64,000 bases of DNA. It comes from Larus michahellis (Eukaryota > Chordata > Aves > Charadriiformes > Laridae). The stretch lies in the NCBI RefSeq assembly GCF_964199755.1, contig NC_133906.1, positions 21,389,419-21,453,418 of the forward strand. Reading direction: 5' to 3'. This document shows, piece by piece, positions 11,901 to 23,098 of this stretch. The notes under the pieces are model-generated. The model did no database searches and had not been told where the DNA came from. It saw only the letters and a program-made list of their open reading frames with translations. Made by a program: the position numbers and the translations under genes. Every line of letters starts with the position of its first letter. Within the stretch, counting starts at the first letter, position 1.

Positions 11901-14900
11901 GGCATGCAATTTAAAGCAATATTCTGAATTATTCATTCCTCTGCTCAGTCACTGCCCAGCCCACAGACTAATCCGAGGAGCTGCCATCTGACTCGTGAGC
12001 ACAAAGAAGGTATCAGAAGGAAATTCAAGGTAAATCCAAAACCAAGCCGGTTTCTAAGAGACTTGAAGAAAAAGGGGAAAGCAGCAATGCAGAAGGATGG
12101 TTCTCAGGACTGCAAAGCATGGCTGGCTACTTAGGAGGAGTGCTCAACCTATGGCACTTACCCATTGTGGGCACAGATCCCACATTCATTATCGTAGGTA
12201 TTGCCGTCTGTGCCGCAAACTGGGTTCAGGATCCTCGGACAGGATACTAATACTTTGCCGTCTTTAGTGGTTGTTGTTGGGTACTTATTGCAGTCAAGCT
12301 GTCAAAATAAGGAGAATTAGCTCTGGTGGGGCCCTTGCTATGCAAGAAAAGTTGATGCAAAACCTTTTCATTCTGCATCCCAGCCTCCAGTGTTTCTGCA
12401 CAGGACAAAACCCTGATACACTGAAGCTAAATCTTCAGTCAGAAATGAGCTTTCCAAATATTATCCCGGTTCTCTATCAGTCAAGAAAAAGGACTATCTT
12501 GGAGAAGGGATCCTTCAGGCAGAAGAACATATGCAAAATTTGGGCCCATTCTCATTAAAAAAAGGGTCTTGAATTTAGTGGGAAACATTTTTCACCAGCT
12601 GGAAATATGACTAATACTGTTTTGGTTTGTGTTGGTGTTCTCCCCACTTCTCTAGCTCGGTGATTACTTATTACTCCAGAATCCCTGTAGTAAGCACAGG
12701 GTTTGAAAGGGCAGAGAAAAAACGGTTGTCTGTCAGTTGGAGAATGGACTTTCTGCATCCCAGAATTTGGGTGCTGAAATACAGAAGCGTCTCTCCCTGA
12801 GGCACCAGGCTGTTGGCCCTGTATGAACGTACAATAAACTCTACTCTAGAAATACGTGTGCCTAGTTTTCTTATGAGTCTCGCTATGGCTGTGAAAGCGA
12901 CCGGCATGGGAGTTTTGGGTCCCTGATGCAAAGAGCGTAGAGAAAAGGGCCAACCAGCACAACACTTTGGCAAGGGAAATCTTGGGCATCCCATTGGGCA
13001 CAAAAGCCACCTTAGTACGTAGGGAGGCGGGTTCTGCAGCACTGGCTCGCTGCAGCGTCTCATTTCATATCCACCTCCTTCCTCCTTTGGCGGTTTGGTG
13101 TATGCGTGGGGCGGCCCTCTCTTCGGAGCAGGGAGGATGCAAAATCCACCCTCACTGTGCAGAAAGTCGAAGCACGGACTGGGACCCTCGTAAGCCTTGT
13201 CATACGGTCCTCTTGCAGTTTCCTGGGGAAACCTGTGGGGTTCTCGGGATTCTCTCTATTAACCGCCCTGAGAGATGGATTTCTGACTGTTATTGCACTT
13301 ACGGTGACAATCTGCTTGCATTCTCCATCATGTATTTTGCTGACGTTGGTGTGATGTTCTCTGAAAGAAAGAAATGCTTTGTTTAGGAAGCCTTGAGAAG
13401 AACTTTTCCCATCACACACTAGGCACTGGGACAAGAAAGCAAGGTCCCACCTGCCTTGTGGGACACTACAACTGCTTGACTTGTCTGAACGCGCCCCACA
13501 GATGGCAGCAGCAAACGCACAGTATTTCCATATCACACGGTAATTAAGAGTTAGGAGTTAGTAGGTGTTATGAGTAACGCTTTGATCTGTTCGTGGCTCT
13601 GCTCTGCGTTGTCCTGTGGTTCTTTTGTGATTCCCCTCATTGAGCAGAGACAGAAATTGGGGAAGAAAACTCAGGTTGGCTGGAGAATTACAGGCAGCCA
13701 GCTCCAAAGAGACCTACAGAGACATCTGACCTCAGAAAGGCGTTTTACAGACGTGCTCCTGAGAGCCTTAACTATCACTAATGATCCAGAAGGATGTTCT
13801 ATGCACAAGACTTACGCATTGTAGGCACAGATCCCGCATTCGTTGTCATAAGTGAAACTATCTGAGCCACAGACTGGTTTGAATATCCTTGGGCAGGCTA
13901 CCATGACGTGACCATCTATTTCAGCTCTTCGGTACCTACTGCAATCGATCTGTAAAAATAGCAGGAATAGAGAAAAGAAAACAAAATACATTTTCAGTAT
14001 AGAGATATAACACTCCTATGTAGTCCGCTTACTCTCCCTCAGCCTTTGGGGACAAATCCATCATCAAACTAATCCCGCTATCAAATGTGGAAGCCAGAGT
14101 CAGTTCTGTGGGAATTCTCTCCTGCTGAAAAAAATGGCATAAGCAAGAAGGACTATGATTTGGATTTTGTGAGCTCCTTCATAAGATCCTGCTATCCAGG
14201 TGGTGAGATCCAACCTTCAGCCAACACAATGTTTTCATTTTATTCCCAATTACAGAGGCTAGATCCGAATTAAAAAGCACAGAGACATGGTACCAGATAG
14301 CCCATAAAAAACCCTCTCGGCTTTAATTATCATCAGATTTTCATTCCCTTTGTGCTGCGCACGTTCTGTTTTCTTCGTGTGTGGTGTTTGAACTGTCCCC
14401 TTTTACAACCAGATGAAGCCTTCCATGGACTTTGTCTTACCATAATTGACTTTGGCTCGCATTCTCCATCATGTGCCTTCTCCACGCTGGACCTCTGCTC
14501 CCTAGAAGAAAGCAGACCGGCGTCAGGGACCCCAGAGAGCAGCATCACCTCGAGGGCGGCAGCGCCAGACCCAGCTGCTAACTCCCGTGCTCCTCTGCCC
14601 GGTCCTTCTTTGGGGATGAAGTTGCCACCCTCGCCGCAGCCCCTTGCCCCGCGGCTTCTGCTGGGCTTCCAGCACTGCTCACCTGTTGTGCAGGCAGATC
14701 CCGCACTCGTTGCTGTACGTGTTGCCGTCGGTGCCACAGACTGGCTTCAGGTTCCTTGGGCAAGCTACCCAGGCTGTCCCATCCTTGCCGATGCCGCTGG
14801 AATACTGGCTGCAATCAACCTGCGAAAGCAGCACGGGATCAGACCCAACACTGGCTCCCGTAGGGGAAGAAACCCCCACGCAGCCTCCCGCCGCCGTGGC

Positions 14901-16357
14901 CACAGCGCCTGCAGCTCCTGCCGGGAGGTAAATTGGAGGTATTATTTTGAGTCTGCTCAGGCAGTCAGGAGGAGTGAATCTTCCCTACAGAAGTTTCTGG
15001 TTACGCGCTTTCCTGCCGGGGTCCGGGGGAGGCACGGCACGGAGGAAGGGTTGCCGTGGGTGAGACGGTGCCTAATGAAGGCAGCTGGTAATTGGGAGCC
15101 CGGCCATACACCGGAGCCCCTCAGCTCAAAATCTGATCGCTTCAAATCGTGCTGCAGTCTCTGGTGAGTTACGGGAGTCTTGTAACTGCGTGGGAAGAAC
15201 CTGCAGACAAATCCATGGCACAGACCCTGCTGTTTTCCTCTCTATGATACAGATATAGAAAACCCCTGCGAGAACACCGCACTTCTGCAGGTCTTACTGT
15301 ATAGAAAAAAATTACCAGAATCTCAGTCTTTGATGGTTTCAAGTGTATCATCTTCAGACAGTATTCCTCACGAGGAGGTAACCTACTGCCTTTGGGTTGG
15401 AGTAGCTAAATTACGTCTAAGAGTTAATACAATGGGATTATAAAATTACTTCTCACTTTTTTCATTTCATTTAATGAACAGAAAATATTGTAAAAAATGG
15501 GGGATCTTTTACTCTCTCGTGAAATTGGCAACATCATTCAATCATGCACTGGAAAATATTATTTGAACAGCCAAGCTTTCATTAGATTTAATCCACTTGC
15601 TCATCAGATAATTACATACTGTTTCTACTTTACCAGAGACCTAGAATAGAACAGAATGAATGGATCTGTAGCTCACCTCGACTCCAAAGGCAATACCTGA
15701 AAGAAAAAAAAATGGAGACAGAAAAAAAAAAAAATCAAACTATATGCAGTGAAGATATATGTAAATCTTTTCTTGAAACTGTTAAATTCAGTGACTGTTG
15801 TTGACCAGTTCATTTGGTTTAGGAAAATGTGTAGGTTTACATTAGGCCAGTAAACGGTCATAGGATGTATCAGAAGTTACTAAATAAAGTTTCATTGCAC
15901 TTTTGAGGGGAGATAAAACAGGGGAGAGCACATATTCATCCGTCCCTCAGATGTTACAGGGAAGCGATACAGGTACTTTCAATTTGGTACTTTTGGATTT
16001 TAACCTCTTCTAAAGAGACTTTATATTTGACTTTCAGAAGTTTGGACACGCGTGTTTAAGATGCTCCTGCTCCTTCAGCAATTTCCTCCTACAAGCCAAG
16101 AAGATGAAAACAGTTGCCTATATGAGGTTTGCTGAAACCTCAGTCTTGAAGGCTTAATTTTTGCTACACTCTCTTGGCAAGAGTATTTCTTCATGGATCG
16201 AGGCTCTCCCCCACGATACAAGACCCAAATACTTTTACTGAAATGAACATTTAGCTCTGATGCAGCTGGATGGATCTCTGCAATGCCCCAGGAAATACTC
16301 ACCCAAGGAGCAGCAAAGGGCTAGAGCTGCCCTCACGAAAACCCCCGTTATCTTCAT
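5930..16357 (-). CDS. OIH: Ovoinhibitor, seven-domain Kazal serine protease inhibitor (16 coding exons)
   Basis: Secreted inhibitor of serine proteases found in bird egg white and plasma; in chicken this gene is also listed under SPINK5. I joined 16 exons with consistent GT-AG sites and phases: 16303-16357, 15677-15696, 14683-14819, 14441-14501, 13816-13949, 13303-13360, 12162-12298, 11691-11751, 10753-10889, 10251-10311, 8917-9050, 8779-8839, 7386-7522, 6952-7012, 6471-6586, 5930-5975. They total 1416 nt, or 471 residues, close to the chicken length. Residues 1-24 are a signal peptide ([15 protein letters not shown]...). Kazal domains are at about 26-91, 92-155, 156-221, 222-287, 288-352, 353-418 and 419-471, each with six cysteines and a CG(T/S)D core. 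P1 residues (second after Cys2) read Arg, Arg, Arg, Arg, Phe, Met, Met, as I recall for chicken. N-glycosylation sequons are seen in domain 2 (NVS) and domain 7 (NRT). No frameshift or missing cysteine was found. Confidence 0.97.
6471..6586 (-). CDS. OIH: Ovoinhibitor exon 15: Kazal domain 7, first part
   Basis: Encodes [17 protein letters not shown], then CGSDG. P1 is Met. The segment before Cys2 is shorter than in domains 1-6, as in the chicken protein. The exon again ends in GT followed by GTACGTAC. Confidence 0.95.
6952..7012 (-). CDS. OIH: Ovoinhibitor exon 14: Kazal domain 6, second part
   Basis: Encodes [14 protein letters not shown] and linker EEDITK. 61 nt; acceptor CTCCAG, donor GTGAGT. 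Confidence 0.94.
7386..7522 (-). CDS. OIH: Ovoinhibitor exon 13: Kazal domain 6, first part
   Basis: Reactive-site stretch [13 protein letters not shown] places Met at P1, as expected for chymotrypsin/elastase/subtilisin-type targets. Followed by [13 protein letters not shown]; donor GTGAGT. Confidence 0.95.
8779..8839 (-). CDS. OIH: Ovoinhibitor exon 12: Kazal domain 5, second part
   Basis: Encodes [14 protein letters not shown] and linker VEEVPQ. 61 nt; acceptor TTCTAG, donor GTAAGT. Confidence 0.94.
8917..9050 (-). CDS. OIH: Ovoinhibitor exon 11: Kazal domain 5, first part
   Basis: Reactive-site stretch [13 protein letters not shown] places Phe at P1, predicting inhibition of chymotrypsin-like enzymes. 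Acceptor CTCAG, donor GTAAGC. Confidence 0.95.
10251..10311 (-). CDS. OIH: Ovoinhibitor exon 10: Kazal domain 4, second part
   Basis: Encodes [14 protein letters not shown] with the sixth cysteine, then linker KEESTA. The usual HDG is HAG here. 61 nt; donor GTAAGT. Confidence 0.94.
10534..10567. repeat. Two-copy tandem duplication, 17 bp
   Basis: CTGATTGAGAGCTGGCT occurs twice in direct succession (10534-10550 and 10551-10567) in the ovoinhibitor intron between exons 9 and 10. The identical copies suggest a recent slippage event. Confidence 0.85.
10753..10889 (-). CDS. OIH: Ovoinhibitor exon 9: Kazal domain 4, first part
   Basis: Reactive-site stretch [13 protein letters not shown] (P1 Arg). 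The donor lies in the nested sequence GTGTACGTAC; only use of the second GT (exon ending at 10753) keeps the frame with exon 10. Confidence 0.93.
11691..11751 (-). CDS. OIH: Ovoinhibitor exon 8: Kazal domain 3, second part
   Basis: Encodes [14 protein letters not shown] and linker RQETSE. 61 nt; acceptor CTTCCAG, donor GTAAGT. Confidence 0.94.
12162..12298 (-). CDS. OIH: Ovoinhibitor exon 7: Kazal domain 3, first part
   Basis: Reactive-site stretch [13 protein letters not shown] (P1 Arg), then [13 protein letters not shown]. The pre-reactive loop carries a run of four Thr ([11 protein letters not shown]). Donor GTAAGT. Confidence 0.95.
13303..13360 (-). CDS. OIH: Ovoinhibitor exon 6: Kazal domain 2, second part
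   Basis: Encodes [19 protein letters not shown]: the sixth cysteine, an NVS glycosylation sequon and a short linker. It is 58 nt, one codon shorter than the other 61-nt 'b' exons. Confidence 0.94.
13816..13949 (-). CDS. OIH: Ovoinhibitor exon 5: Kazal domain 2, first part
   Basis: Reactive-site stretch [13 protein letters not shown] (P1 Arg) followed by [13 protein letters not shown]. 134 nt; acceptor ACAG, donor GTAAGT. Confidence 0.95.
14441..14501 (-). CDS. OIH: Ovoinhibitor exon 4: Kazal domain 1, second part
   Basis: Encodes [14 protein letters not shown] with the sixth cysteine, then the linker EPKSIM. 61 nt, phase 2 in and 0 out; acceptor TTCTAG, donor GTAAGA. Confidence 0.95.
14683..14819 (-). 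CDS. OIH: Ovoinhibitor exon 3: Kazal domain 1, first part
   Basis: Encodes the first five cysteines of domain 1, with reactive-site stretch [13 protein letters not shown] (P1 Arg) and the TYSNECGIC strand. Phase 0 in, phase 2 out; donor GTGAGC. Confidence 0.96.
15677..15696 (-). CDS. OIH: Ovoinhibitor exon 2: end of signal peptide (20-nt micro-exon)
   Basis: The 20-nt exon lies between a T-rich acceptor (TTTCTTTCAG) and donor GTGAGC. With the split codon it encodes GIAFGVE. Cleavage after the small residue Gly of AFG would release a mature protein beginning VEVDCS, matching the chicken arrangement. Confidence 0.92.
16303..16357 (-). CDS. OIH: Ovoinhibitor exon 1: start codon and signal peptide
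   Basis: The exon starts at ATG and encodes [18 protein letters not shown] plus the first base of a Gly codon (phase 1), followed by donor GTGAGT. The hydrophobic core is typical of a signal peptide. It is the only ATG downstream of the TATA box that fits the following exon. Confidence 0.93.
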
Positions 16358-16432
16358 GGCAGACAGAGGCACCGCTCCAGCGCAGCCTGCGAGCTCTCTG
16401 TGCGGGAGAGGAAGATTGCAGGTAGGAGCAGG

Positions 16433-16440
16433 AATATATA
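16433..16440 (-). promoter_or_regulatory. TATA box of ovoinhibitor
   Basis: On the minus strand the bases read TATATATT, about 76-83 nt upstream of the ovoinhibitor ATG. A start site about 30 nt downstream (near 16405) would leave a 5' UTR of roughly 50 nt. This is the expected layout for a strongly regulated, tissue-specific secreted-protein gene. The start site itself is inferred. Confidence 0.7.
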
Positions 16441-16441
16441 G

Positions 16442-19400
16442 CGCACCACAATACCAAGTGGTCCCACCTTATTAGCTCACGTTCCAAGTCTGTCATCAAC
16501 ATTCAAAGCCAAAAATGTATTTACACAACTCTAGATGTCTAGCTAATGATTGACATGGGCATGTATGCCAGGAAGGGGCCTTTTGCATGGCTCGAGGGGA
16601 GCGGGGAGTGTGCCAGGACCCCTCTCCTCCCGGATGGATCTGTCCCAGCCCTGGGCTGCCCCTCGTTGTAGGCTCACATCTACCCAGCGACTGGCTAAAG
16701 GCAATTAGGTCTTTCTCCTCCTCTATAGTTTTCAACTGAGCTGATAGCCAAAACCCTCATTATTCAACCTCAGAGCGTGATTTTGTACTCTTCACTGCTG
16801 CGCTTCATCCCAGTTTGAGCCCAGGCAATTTCAGCCCAGAAGGTCACCCTGTGCTCTGCGGGAGAAATCCTGTCTTCTCCCGTTTTAAAAAACCCAGTGG
16901 TGCTCTGCTCCACGTGCCAATTTTTTCTGTACTACAGCAAGGAGCAAAAATATTAATTTTGGTACTAAAAATCCCTCTTTTTGGCCGTTCACTGATAACT
17001 CCCATGGTACCCTCTGCTCACCTGCTACCACCGCCCCCATGGCCAGTTCCTGACCCACCTGCCAAGCCTTAGTGACACCATCCCACGGGGCAGCAGGCCA
17101 AACGCTTTTGATGTCTGTATAGACTAGATGTACTGTATTTCCTTTATCTAGGAAGGCAGCCAACATTGCAAAGATTGACATTAGCCCACGCATGGTTTCC
17201 TTCCTGAAGATTAAATGTGTACATTATCCCTCTACAGTTTATATCTTTAGTTTTCTTCAAATTTCTCCTGAAGGTTCGACCACTATTAAGGTAACAGAAC
17301 TTGGATTAGTCCTGAATCCTTTTTCTGTTCTTTAAGGAGGTTTTTGGCAATTCTTTGGACTGGTCTCAGTCCCAGTCTTCTCCACTGGGAACCTAAATTC
17401 TCCAAATTTCTCACTAACTTTTAATCTTTCAAATTCTGTACTTGGTAATCAAAATCCTGACTTACAGATTTATTTTTTACATAATCTAAACAGAGAGAGC
17501 TCGTGTTGAATCATCCCAGTTTTATTTTCTAAGCGAAGGACCAACACCTTTCGCATTTGAAAAGCAAATCCACAATAACACGGTTTTGGGGATTACCTAA
17601 TGGAAAATTCTATTTGCTTTCATATCCAGGAGCTCTGCTAATATTAGTAGTTTGCAGCGTGCATCTGCAAAGCCAACGTCTCCCCAAATGCCAGCACTTC
17701 CAGGCACGTTAACCTCTAGTGACACTAGAGAGATCTATATTCATATATCTTGTTTTCGTTCCTTCCCCTTGATATTCGACCACAGTGTCTCCTGCCCTGT
17801 CCCTTATCTCAGTTCCACCAAGTGTCAAGGACTCCAGACCTTTGAACCAACACAAGCCTCAGCTACAAGGACCTCTGCTCATCCTGATTACAATACCCAT
17901 CTCTCAGGGCTTATTCCAGCCAAGACTATCATCAATTAATGCCTCCTGGAGGAGGAAAATGTATCTTGACAGCTTAATTGCCAGACTCTGTAAAAGCTGT
18001 CACGGTCAAGCAAATTCCTGCCAATGTCCACAGAGACGACACCTGAACCTTATCGGAAAGGAGATATTATTTGCAAACCAAATATGCAGTTAAAATAGAT
18101 TGACTCAGCAGGTTCTGTCAAGATCACAGCAATTCTCTTCCACCCAAGTTATTAAATTTGGGAAATAGTTTGCAATAGGAGGCAGATTATAGGGAGAGAA
18201 CAGCAAACACTTGTCAAGGATCTAGAGAAGGAACTGGGACCTAGGAAACCACCGCAGCTATAGCACGTGTCTGCCGTTCCCCACGTCAGCCAAGGCACAC
18301 AGTGCTCAGCTTTGGGCTCCCGGCCTGTGCACAAGGAAGATCCATGCCACGACCCTACAGGCGAGCCCTCTGCTTCACAGAGAGCCACTCGACAGAGCCT
18401 TTTCCAGCAGCCATTTGTCCGTCAGGACGGAGCCTTCCAGGACCAGAGCAGAAGGTGCAGCACACCTCACCCAGGCTGAACAGGGAGACCTTTGGTTTTC
18501 CCCGTGTATTTACACCTTTGTGTTTGTGCAACCCCCACTTGCAGTCACGCTGTGTTGACATCTACCTGTTTGTTTTCCCTTTGCCGGGAATGGGAGGCTC
18601 TGCAAAGCCCACCTGCCTGAGCAGCCCTGGACATGGGCACTGTCCTCCTTCCCTTCTGCAGGTTACCTCTAGTCCCAGCTGTGAATCATCCGTCACCGTT
18701 TCTGCAGAATTTCGCTGACATGGGCCAAGAAAAGAAGCAGCCCCTTGGAGGCCAGCAGGCAGCAAAGCCAACCCGCCTCTTTTTCAGAAATATAAGTTGA
18801 AATTGTCTGTGCTTCCCACCCACAAACCAAGTGTGCGCTTGTTACTACACCTAACAATAAACTGCTTCTTTTGGGACCTCCAGCGTCAAGGCGAGTTGTG
18901 AATTCGCACCTGGACTTGTAATTTGCAAGTAGTTGCATTTACGTCTTACTATTTTCAGTGAACAACTTGAGCGGAGTTGCTCATACCTTCATGCAGGGGA
19001 AAGCATAGAAAGTTCTTGTGTTGCGGTCCTGGGGGGAAGGCTCCTGCAGCAGACCGGAGCAGGGAGATCCCATGGAAATGGCCCAGACGAGAGCTCCCTG
19101 CAGTAGGAGAGATGTGCTAACAGATGCCAAACAGGGGAGAGGAAAGAGAGAAGCCCGTTCACCAGTCCCCAAGATGAAAGCAGATGGGCCATGGAGCAGA
19201 AGTTGCGATCATCAAGGCAAATAATGCTGAAACCCCCAGGTACCCATACGCAGCAGTTGTTTGGTGGGATTGAGCGTCCCAGGGACGTAGGGAGAGACAG
19301 AAAAGAGAGCTCTGCAGCAGACCCAGAGGAGCTTCCCTGCACAAACAGCATCAGGCTTTCCTCGTCACGACTCGCTCAGTTCTTGGAGAAGCAAATGCCC

Positions 19401-22020
19401 CTGAACTGCAGGATTTCTGGCACCGTGGCAGAGTGTGAGAGGTTCCCTGGCCGGAGCACACCGTGCTGCCGTGCAGGGGCTCTCCCTCCATGGTGGCCTC
19501 CAGAGCAGCTGCGAGGTAGCAGGCAGAGCCACCAGGCTGCAAACGGACAGACTGCAGAGGATTGAGAAACACCCCGGTGAGCTCAAGGTCTGCCGAGTCG
19601 TCTGCCAGAATCAACAGTCCTCACTACATACCAAGGGCAGCGTTTCCACACCCTGAAGAATTGCATAAGTACCTGACACCTTTTATGAAAAAAGGCGAGA
19701 CTCAAGGCCCCCGCAGAGAGTCGTTTAGCTCAAAACCCAACCGTGTTGAGAGTCCCCGAGACCGAAGCTGCCGATTCATAACGCCGGTTCTGCAAAACCT
19801 CAGAAACTGCTGTGAACCACACGGGGTCTGTGGATCTTGGCAAGAGATGCCCTTAACAAAGTGCAATTTACAGCAAACTGAAGACTCCCCAGGGTGCTGG
19901 TACCTTTCCAGGTTGGTAGAGGACCGTTTTAGCCTCGTTACTGTGTTAGAGGGCAACACAAAGGGTAACCAAGAGCACACGTAGAAGAAAGGGTAATAAA
20001 TTCCCAACACCTCTTGAGCCTTTGCCTCCTTCTCCCCAGGAACCTGATGGAAATAACGGGTGGCATCGCTCACATCGAGCCCGGCCAGAGCTGCTCAGGA
20101 CAGGCATCATCATCGAGCCCTTGGAGCGATCTGCAAAAAAGGGGGGGAAGCAAGAAAGGAGGGACCAGGCGGGCTGCCGAGAGCAGAAAGGAGCGATCTC
20201 TGCCACCTCTGGCAGGGCTCTTAGTGAGAGCACAGGCTGTTTTAGCAAGTCACTGTCCTACGCCTTCTCGGCAGACGGGTTTGGAATCTGTTTAACGATC
20301 CCTTATCGCCAGCTGCGATTTTTGTGGATGATAATTTCCGCTAGCAGCAGGAGAAATTCAGAAGGTGCTCAAATACTGACAGAAGAGGCTACTAGGGCAC
20401 CGCCTTCATCAGTTCATTGCTTTTGGAGCACGGCTAACGCAGGTTTTATGGGTGATTATTTCAAAACCTAAATACTTGAAATCACTACAAATCATAATGG
20501 CTTTCAAGTGCGCTGATTTCCATTTGCAAGAATTTATTTTAAGCCACAAATTGTGCACTGCTCTTATGGAATCATGTAGATGTCCCTGCACATGATTTTA
20601 GCTGGAATCAGCGAGCAGACATCATCAGAGAACGTTTTTACTGCCTGATATTCATCATTCTCGGGCTGCATAAATAACCTTCAAGAATTTACTTGTTGCT
20701 CCCCAGCTCAAAGGCAGACAAACCCTGCATCCCCCAGAACAGCAAACCAGGGCCAAACTGGCGACTTCCACCCTGCGTGACTGTACTTGGTGAGGGGATT
20801 TTCCATGTGGAAATAGACAGTAATAATTTATTTCTGAATCACAGTGTTTGCTCACGTTAAGAATCAGCATAGAAAAAATATTAACAACTACTTATGCCAG
20901 AGTCTGCTGATAATAAAATGAGATTTTAATATTATCAGCAGAAATAAAACATGATGCGTGCGTCAGCATTTTGAGAGTTTAAAATCAATTCTTATTGACC
21001 TGCAGTAGAAAAAAAAGGATTTGATAACTTAATTGAAAAAAAAAAAAAATAAAATCTACGTCTTTGGTGGGAGTGAAATTAATTGGCATTAGGTAAAATC
21101 CTGCCAAAATCCGAACGAAAGTCTCTCCAGCCTTATCTGCAACAGAAAGTGTTTACAGATCAGGTCACAGCTAAAATGGACTCAAACACTGTGTGTTCAC
21201 TCAAGGTCTTCTGGAAATGTCCTGCAATAAAGTTTATACAAATAAAGAACATATTTGCTTTAAGTAACGGCTATAAAAGAAAGTACAGCAAGTGCGTGCA
21301 AACTGCCAGATTTCTGCTAACCCACCATCACAGCCTCCTGCTTTGCAAATCCCACCCCATTCTCAGATACGCTGCCCCCGGGGAGCCAGGGGAGCCCCTC
21401 GCTCAAAGACCCGGCTTCATCTTAAAATAGTTTCAGACTACAAATGAGTTAGAACTGGCTGTAAATCAGGTACATCCCAAAACAACGATACTTTTCCTTA
21501 AATAGCTTAAGCCATCCAACACCACAGAAATTCCCACTTCTCCATCTCCCCCCCCCAAGGAAGGACCCCTCCCTGCAGGAGATGCCTCCTGAGATGGGCA
21601 CCACCTGAGCCCTTGTGCCCACAGGGCCCTGTTTGGGGAAAGAAGTTCAGGCCAAGGCGGAAGGTGACCCAGAAGCACATGGTGAAAGGTCCGTGAGCCA
21701 CCAAGTTGGCTGAGCTTTCTGCTGGGCCAGCACTGCCTCAAGGGTGCCATCAGTGCTTCTGCCCTCTCACAGGGAGAAATGCTGCTGCCCAAATTCACAC
21801 CTCCAGATCCCAGAGACCTTCCTGGCTGTGTCCCCAGCTCCAGCTTTGGTGGGGCAGGCCACAGCACACCATCTAACATGACCAGTCAAGGCATATCTAG
21901 TTCCCACGGCTGCACAAAGTGGTCTGCATTTCCCAGTGCGGGGTGGAAGAGAACACTTACTGCAACAGCTGAACTGCCAGCCCAATGCGTGGGATGCTTT
22001 AAGACCAATTTTCCTCAGTG
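16442..22020. other. Intergenic region between the two inhibitor genes (5' flank of ovoinhibitor)
   Basis: About 5.6 kb with no recognisable exon on either strand. Any distal regulatory elements of ovoinhibitor should lie here, but I could not identify a convincing full palindromic hormone response element by eye. Confidence 0.5.
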
Positions 22021-22165
22021 GGTTTCCAAATGCAAACCAATTAAATCTCAAAACAACCCTCTGAGGTAGGTAGTGTATCCTTTAATGTCCATTTTAGAGG
22101 CAAGAGAAAAGGGCTGAAAGGGTGGTGAAGTGATTGACCCAAGACCCCACAAGGAGTCAGAGAGA
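22020..22165 (+). repeat. Ancient MIR/L2-like fragment
   Basis: The block around CCCTCTGAGGTAGGTAGTGT, followed by an ATTTTAGAGG...AGTGATTGACCCAAG-type segment, follows the order of the conserved 3' core of tetrapod MIR/L2 elements (AACCCTGTGAGGTAGG, then CCCATTTTACAG, then AAGTGACTTGCCCAAGG). Family assignment is by eye. Confidence 0.55.
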
Positions 22166-22377
22166 ACCTGACCCCTGGTCCCTCCTCACAAAACCCTGGA
22201 CCACGCTCTTCCTCCTTGGGTCCAACATCTTTGCCGGGTATTTACAGCAGCTGGTGCACCCCAGGGGCCTCTGCGTTTGCTTATTGCCTACGGGGCACGC
22301 AGCGTAAAGCCGAAGTGGTGGCCTCTTTGTCCCACACGGCTCGGTGAAGAAAAGTGACATGAAGCTGCTGAGTTATC

Positions 22378-22383
22378 TTTATT
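22378..22383 (-). terminator. Candidate poly(A) signal of the LEKTI-like gene (distal)
   Basis: AATAAA on the minus strand, about 210 nt past the alternative terminal exon, which fits a short 3' UTR for that model. Confidence 0.45.
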
Positions 22384-22620
22384 GTAGAAGCACGCAAAGA
22401 CACAGCGAGGCGGCAAAGACCGCAACGGCATGCGTGGGGCAGACCTGGGAAGACACCTCTGGGTCCCCACAGCCCTTCGCCCTCCACCTGAGCAAGGACG
22501 GGCCCCGTTCGCTGCAGAAGGGGATGAAGGCAGCTCTGGCAGTCCTGGAGACTCGGCAGCTCCCCTGATGCTCGACATCAACTCTTCCTTTACTTGCCCT
22601 GGGGAGACAGGGGGAGACAG

Positions 22621-22626
22621 TTTATT
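22621..22626 (-). terminator. Candidate poly(A) signal of the LEKTI-like gene (proximal)
   Basis: AATAAA on the minus strand, about 470 nt beyond the preferred stop codon. If the alternative last exon at 22598 is used this signal would be intronic. Confidence 0.45.
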
Positions 22627-23092
22627 GCTGTAGTCCCAGAAGGCAAAGGGACCTGAAAGGACCACGAGGAAACCTCAAAGCTGGGATGCTCCCATGCTGT
22701 GCAGGGGCTCTGGGCCACCTCTGCCTCCCCATGACGGGGGACAGGAGCACGCGGCTCTGCCAGCACCCTCCCTGCTCCACGGGGACAGCTCGGCTGAAAA
22801 ACCAGAGAGCTGGGGGCAAAGGAACAGGCAGAGCCCACCACCACAGGCACTAGAAAGTCTGCTCATTCCCACAGGCTCAGCCCCACCGTCCCCTGGCTGC
22901 AGGGAGAGGGAAAAGCACGCTGCAGAGCCCTTCGCCCCAGCCCTGCAGCCCGCCCGGGCAAGGTTGGACCCTCCAGCCCTTGGGAAACGCAACCTCCAGA
23001 GGACAGGCTGGCCAAGAGGGGGTAAATCACTGCCCCTCTCTGTACCTTTGGTCGCAGCTGATCCCTGGTGTTGGCTGGCAGTCTGAACTCCA

Positions 23093-23098
23093 TTACTT
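23093..23098 (-). CDS. SPINK5-like: LEKTI-like terminal coding exon (Lys-stop), tentative
   Basis: Acceptor CTTTTTCTTTCCAG is followed in phase 0 by AAG TAA. A competing acceptor at 22599 (CTCCCCAG) is followed by GGC AAG TAA. Either adds one or two residues, so the protein is barely affected. The choice needs transcript data. Confidence 0.4.
   Translation of the reverse strand, partial: K

Noticed and set aside
14352-15167. 271-codon open frame on the plus strand
   Set aside because: It runs antisense through ovoinhibitor exons 3 and 4 and their GC-rich introns, with no splice or family support; it is a shadow of the real gene.
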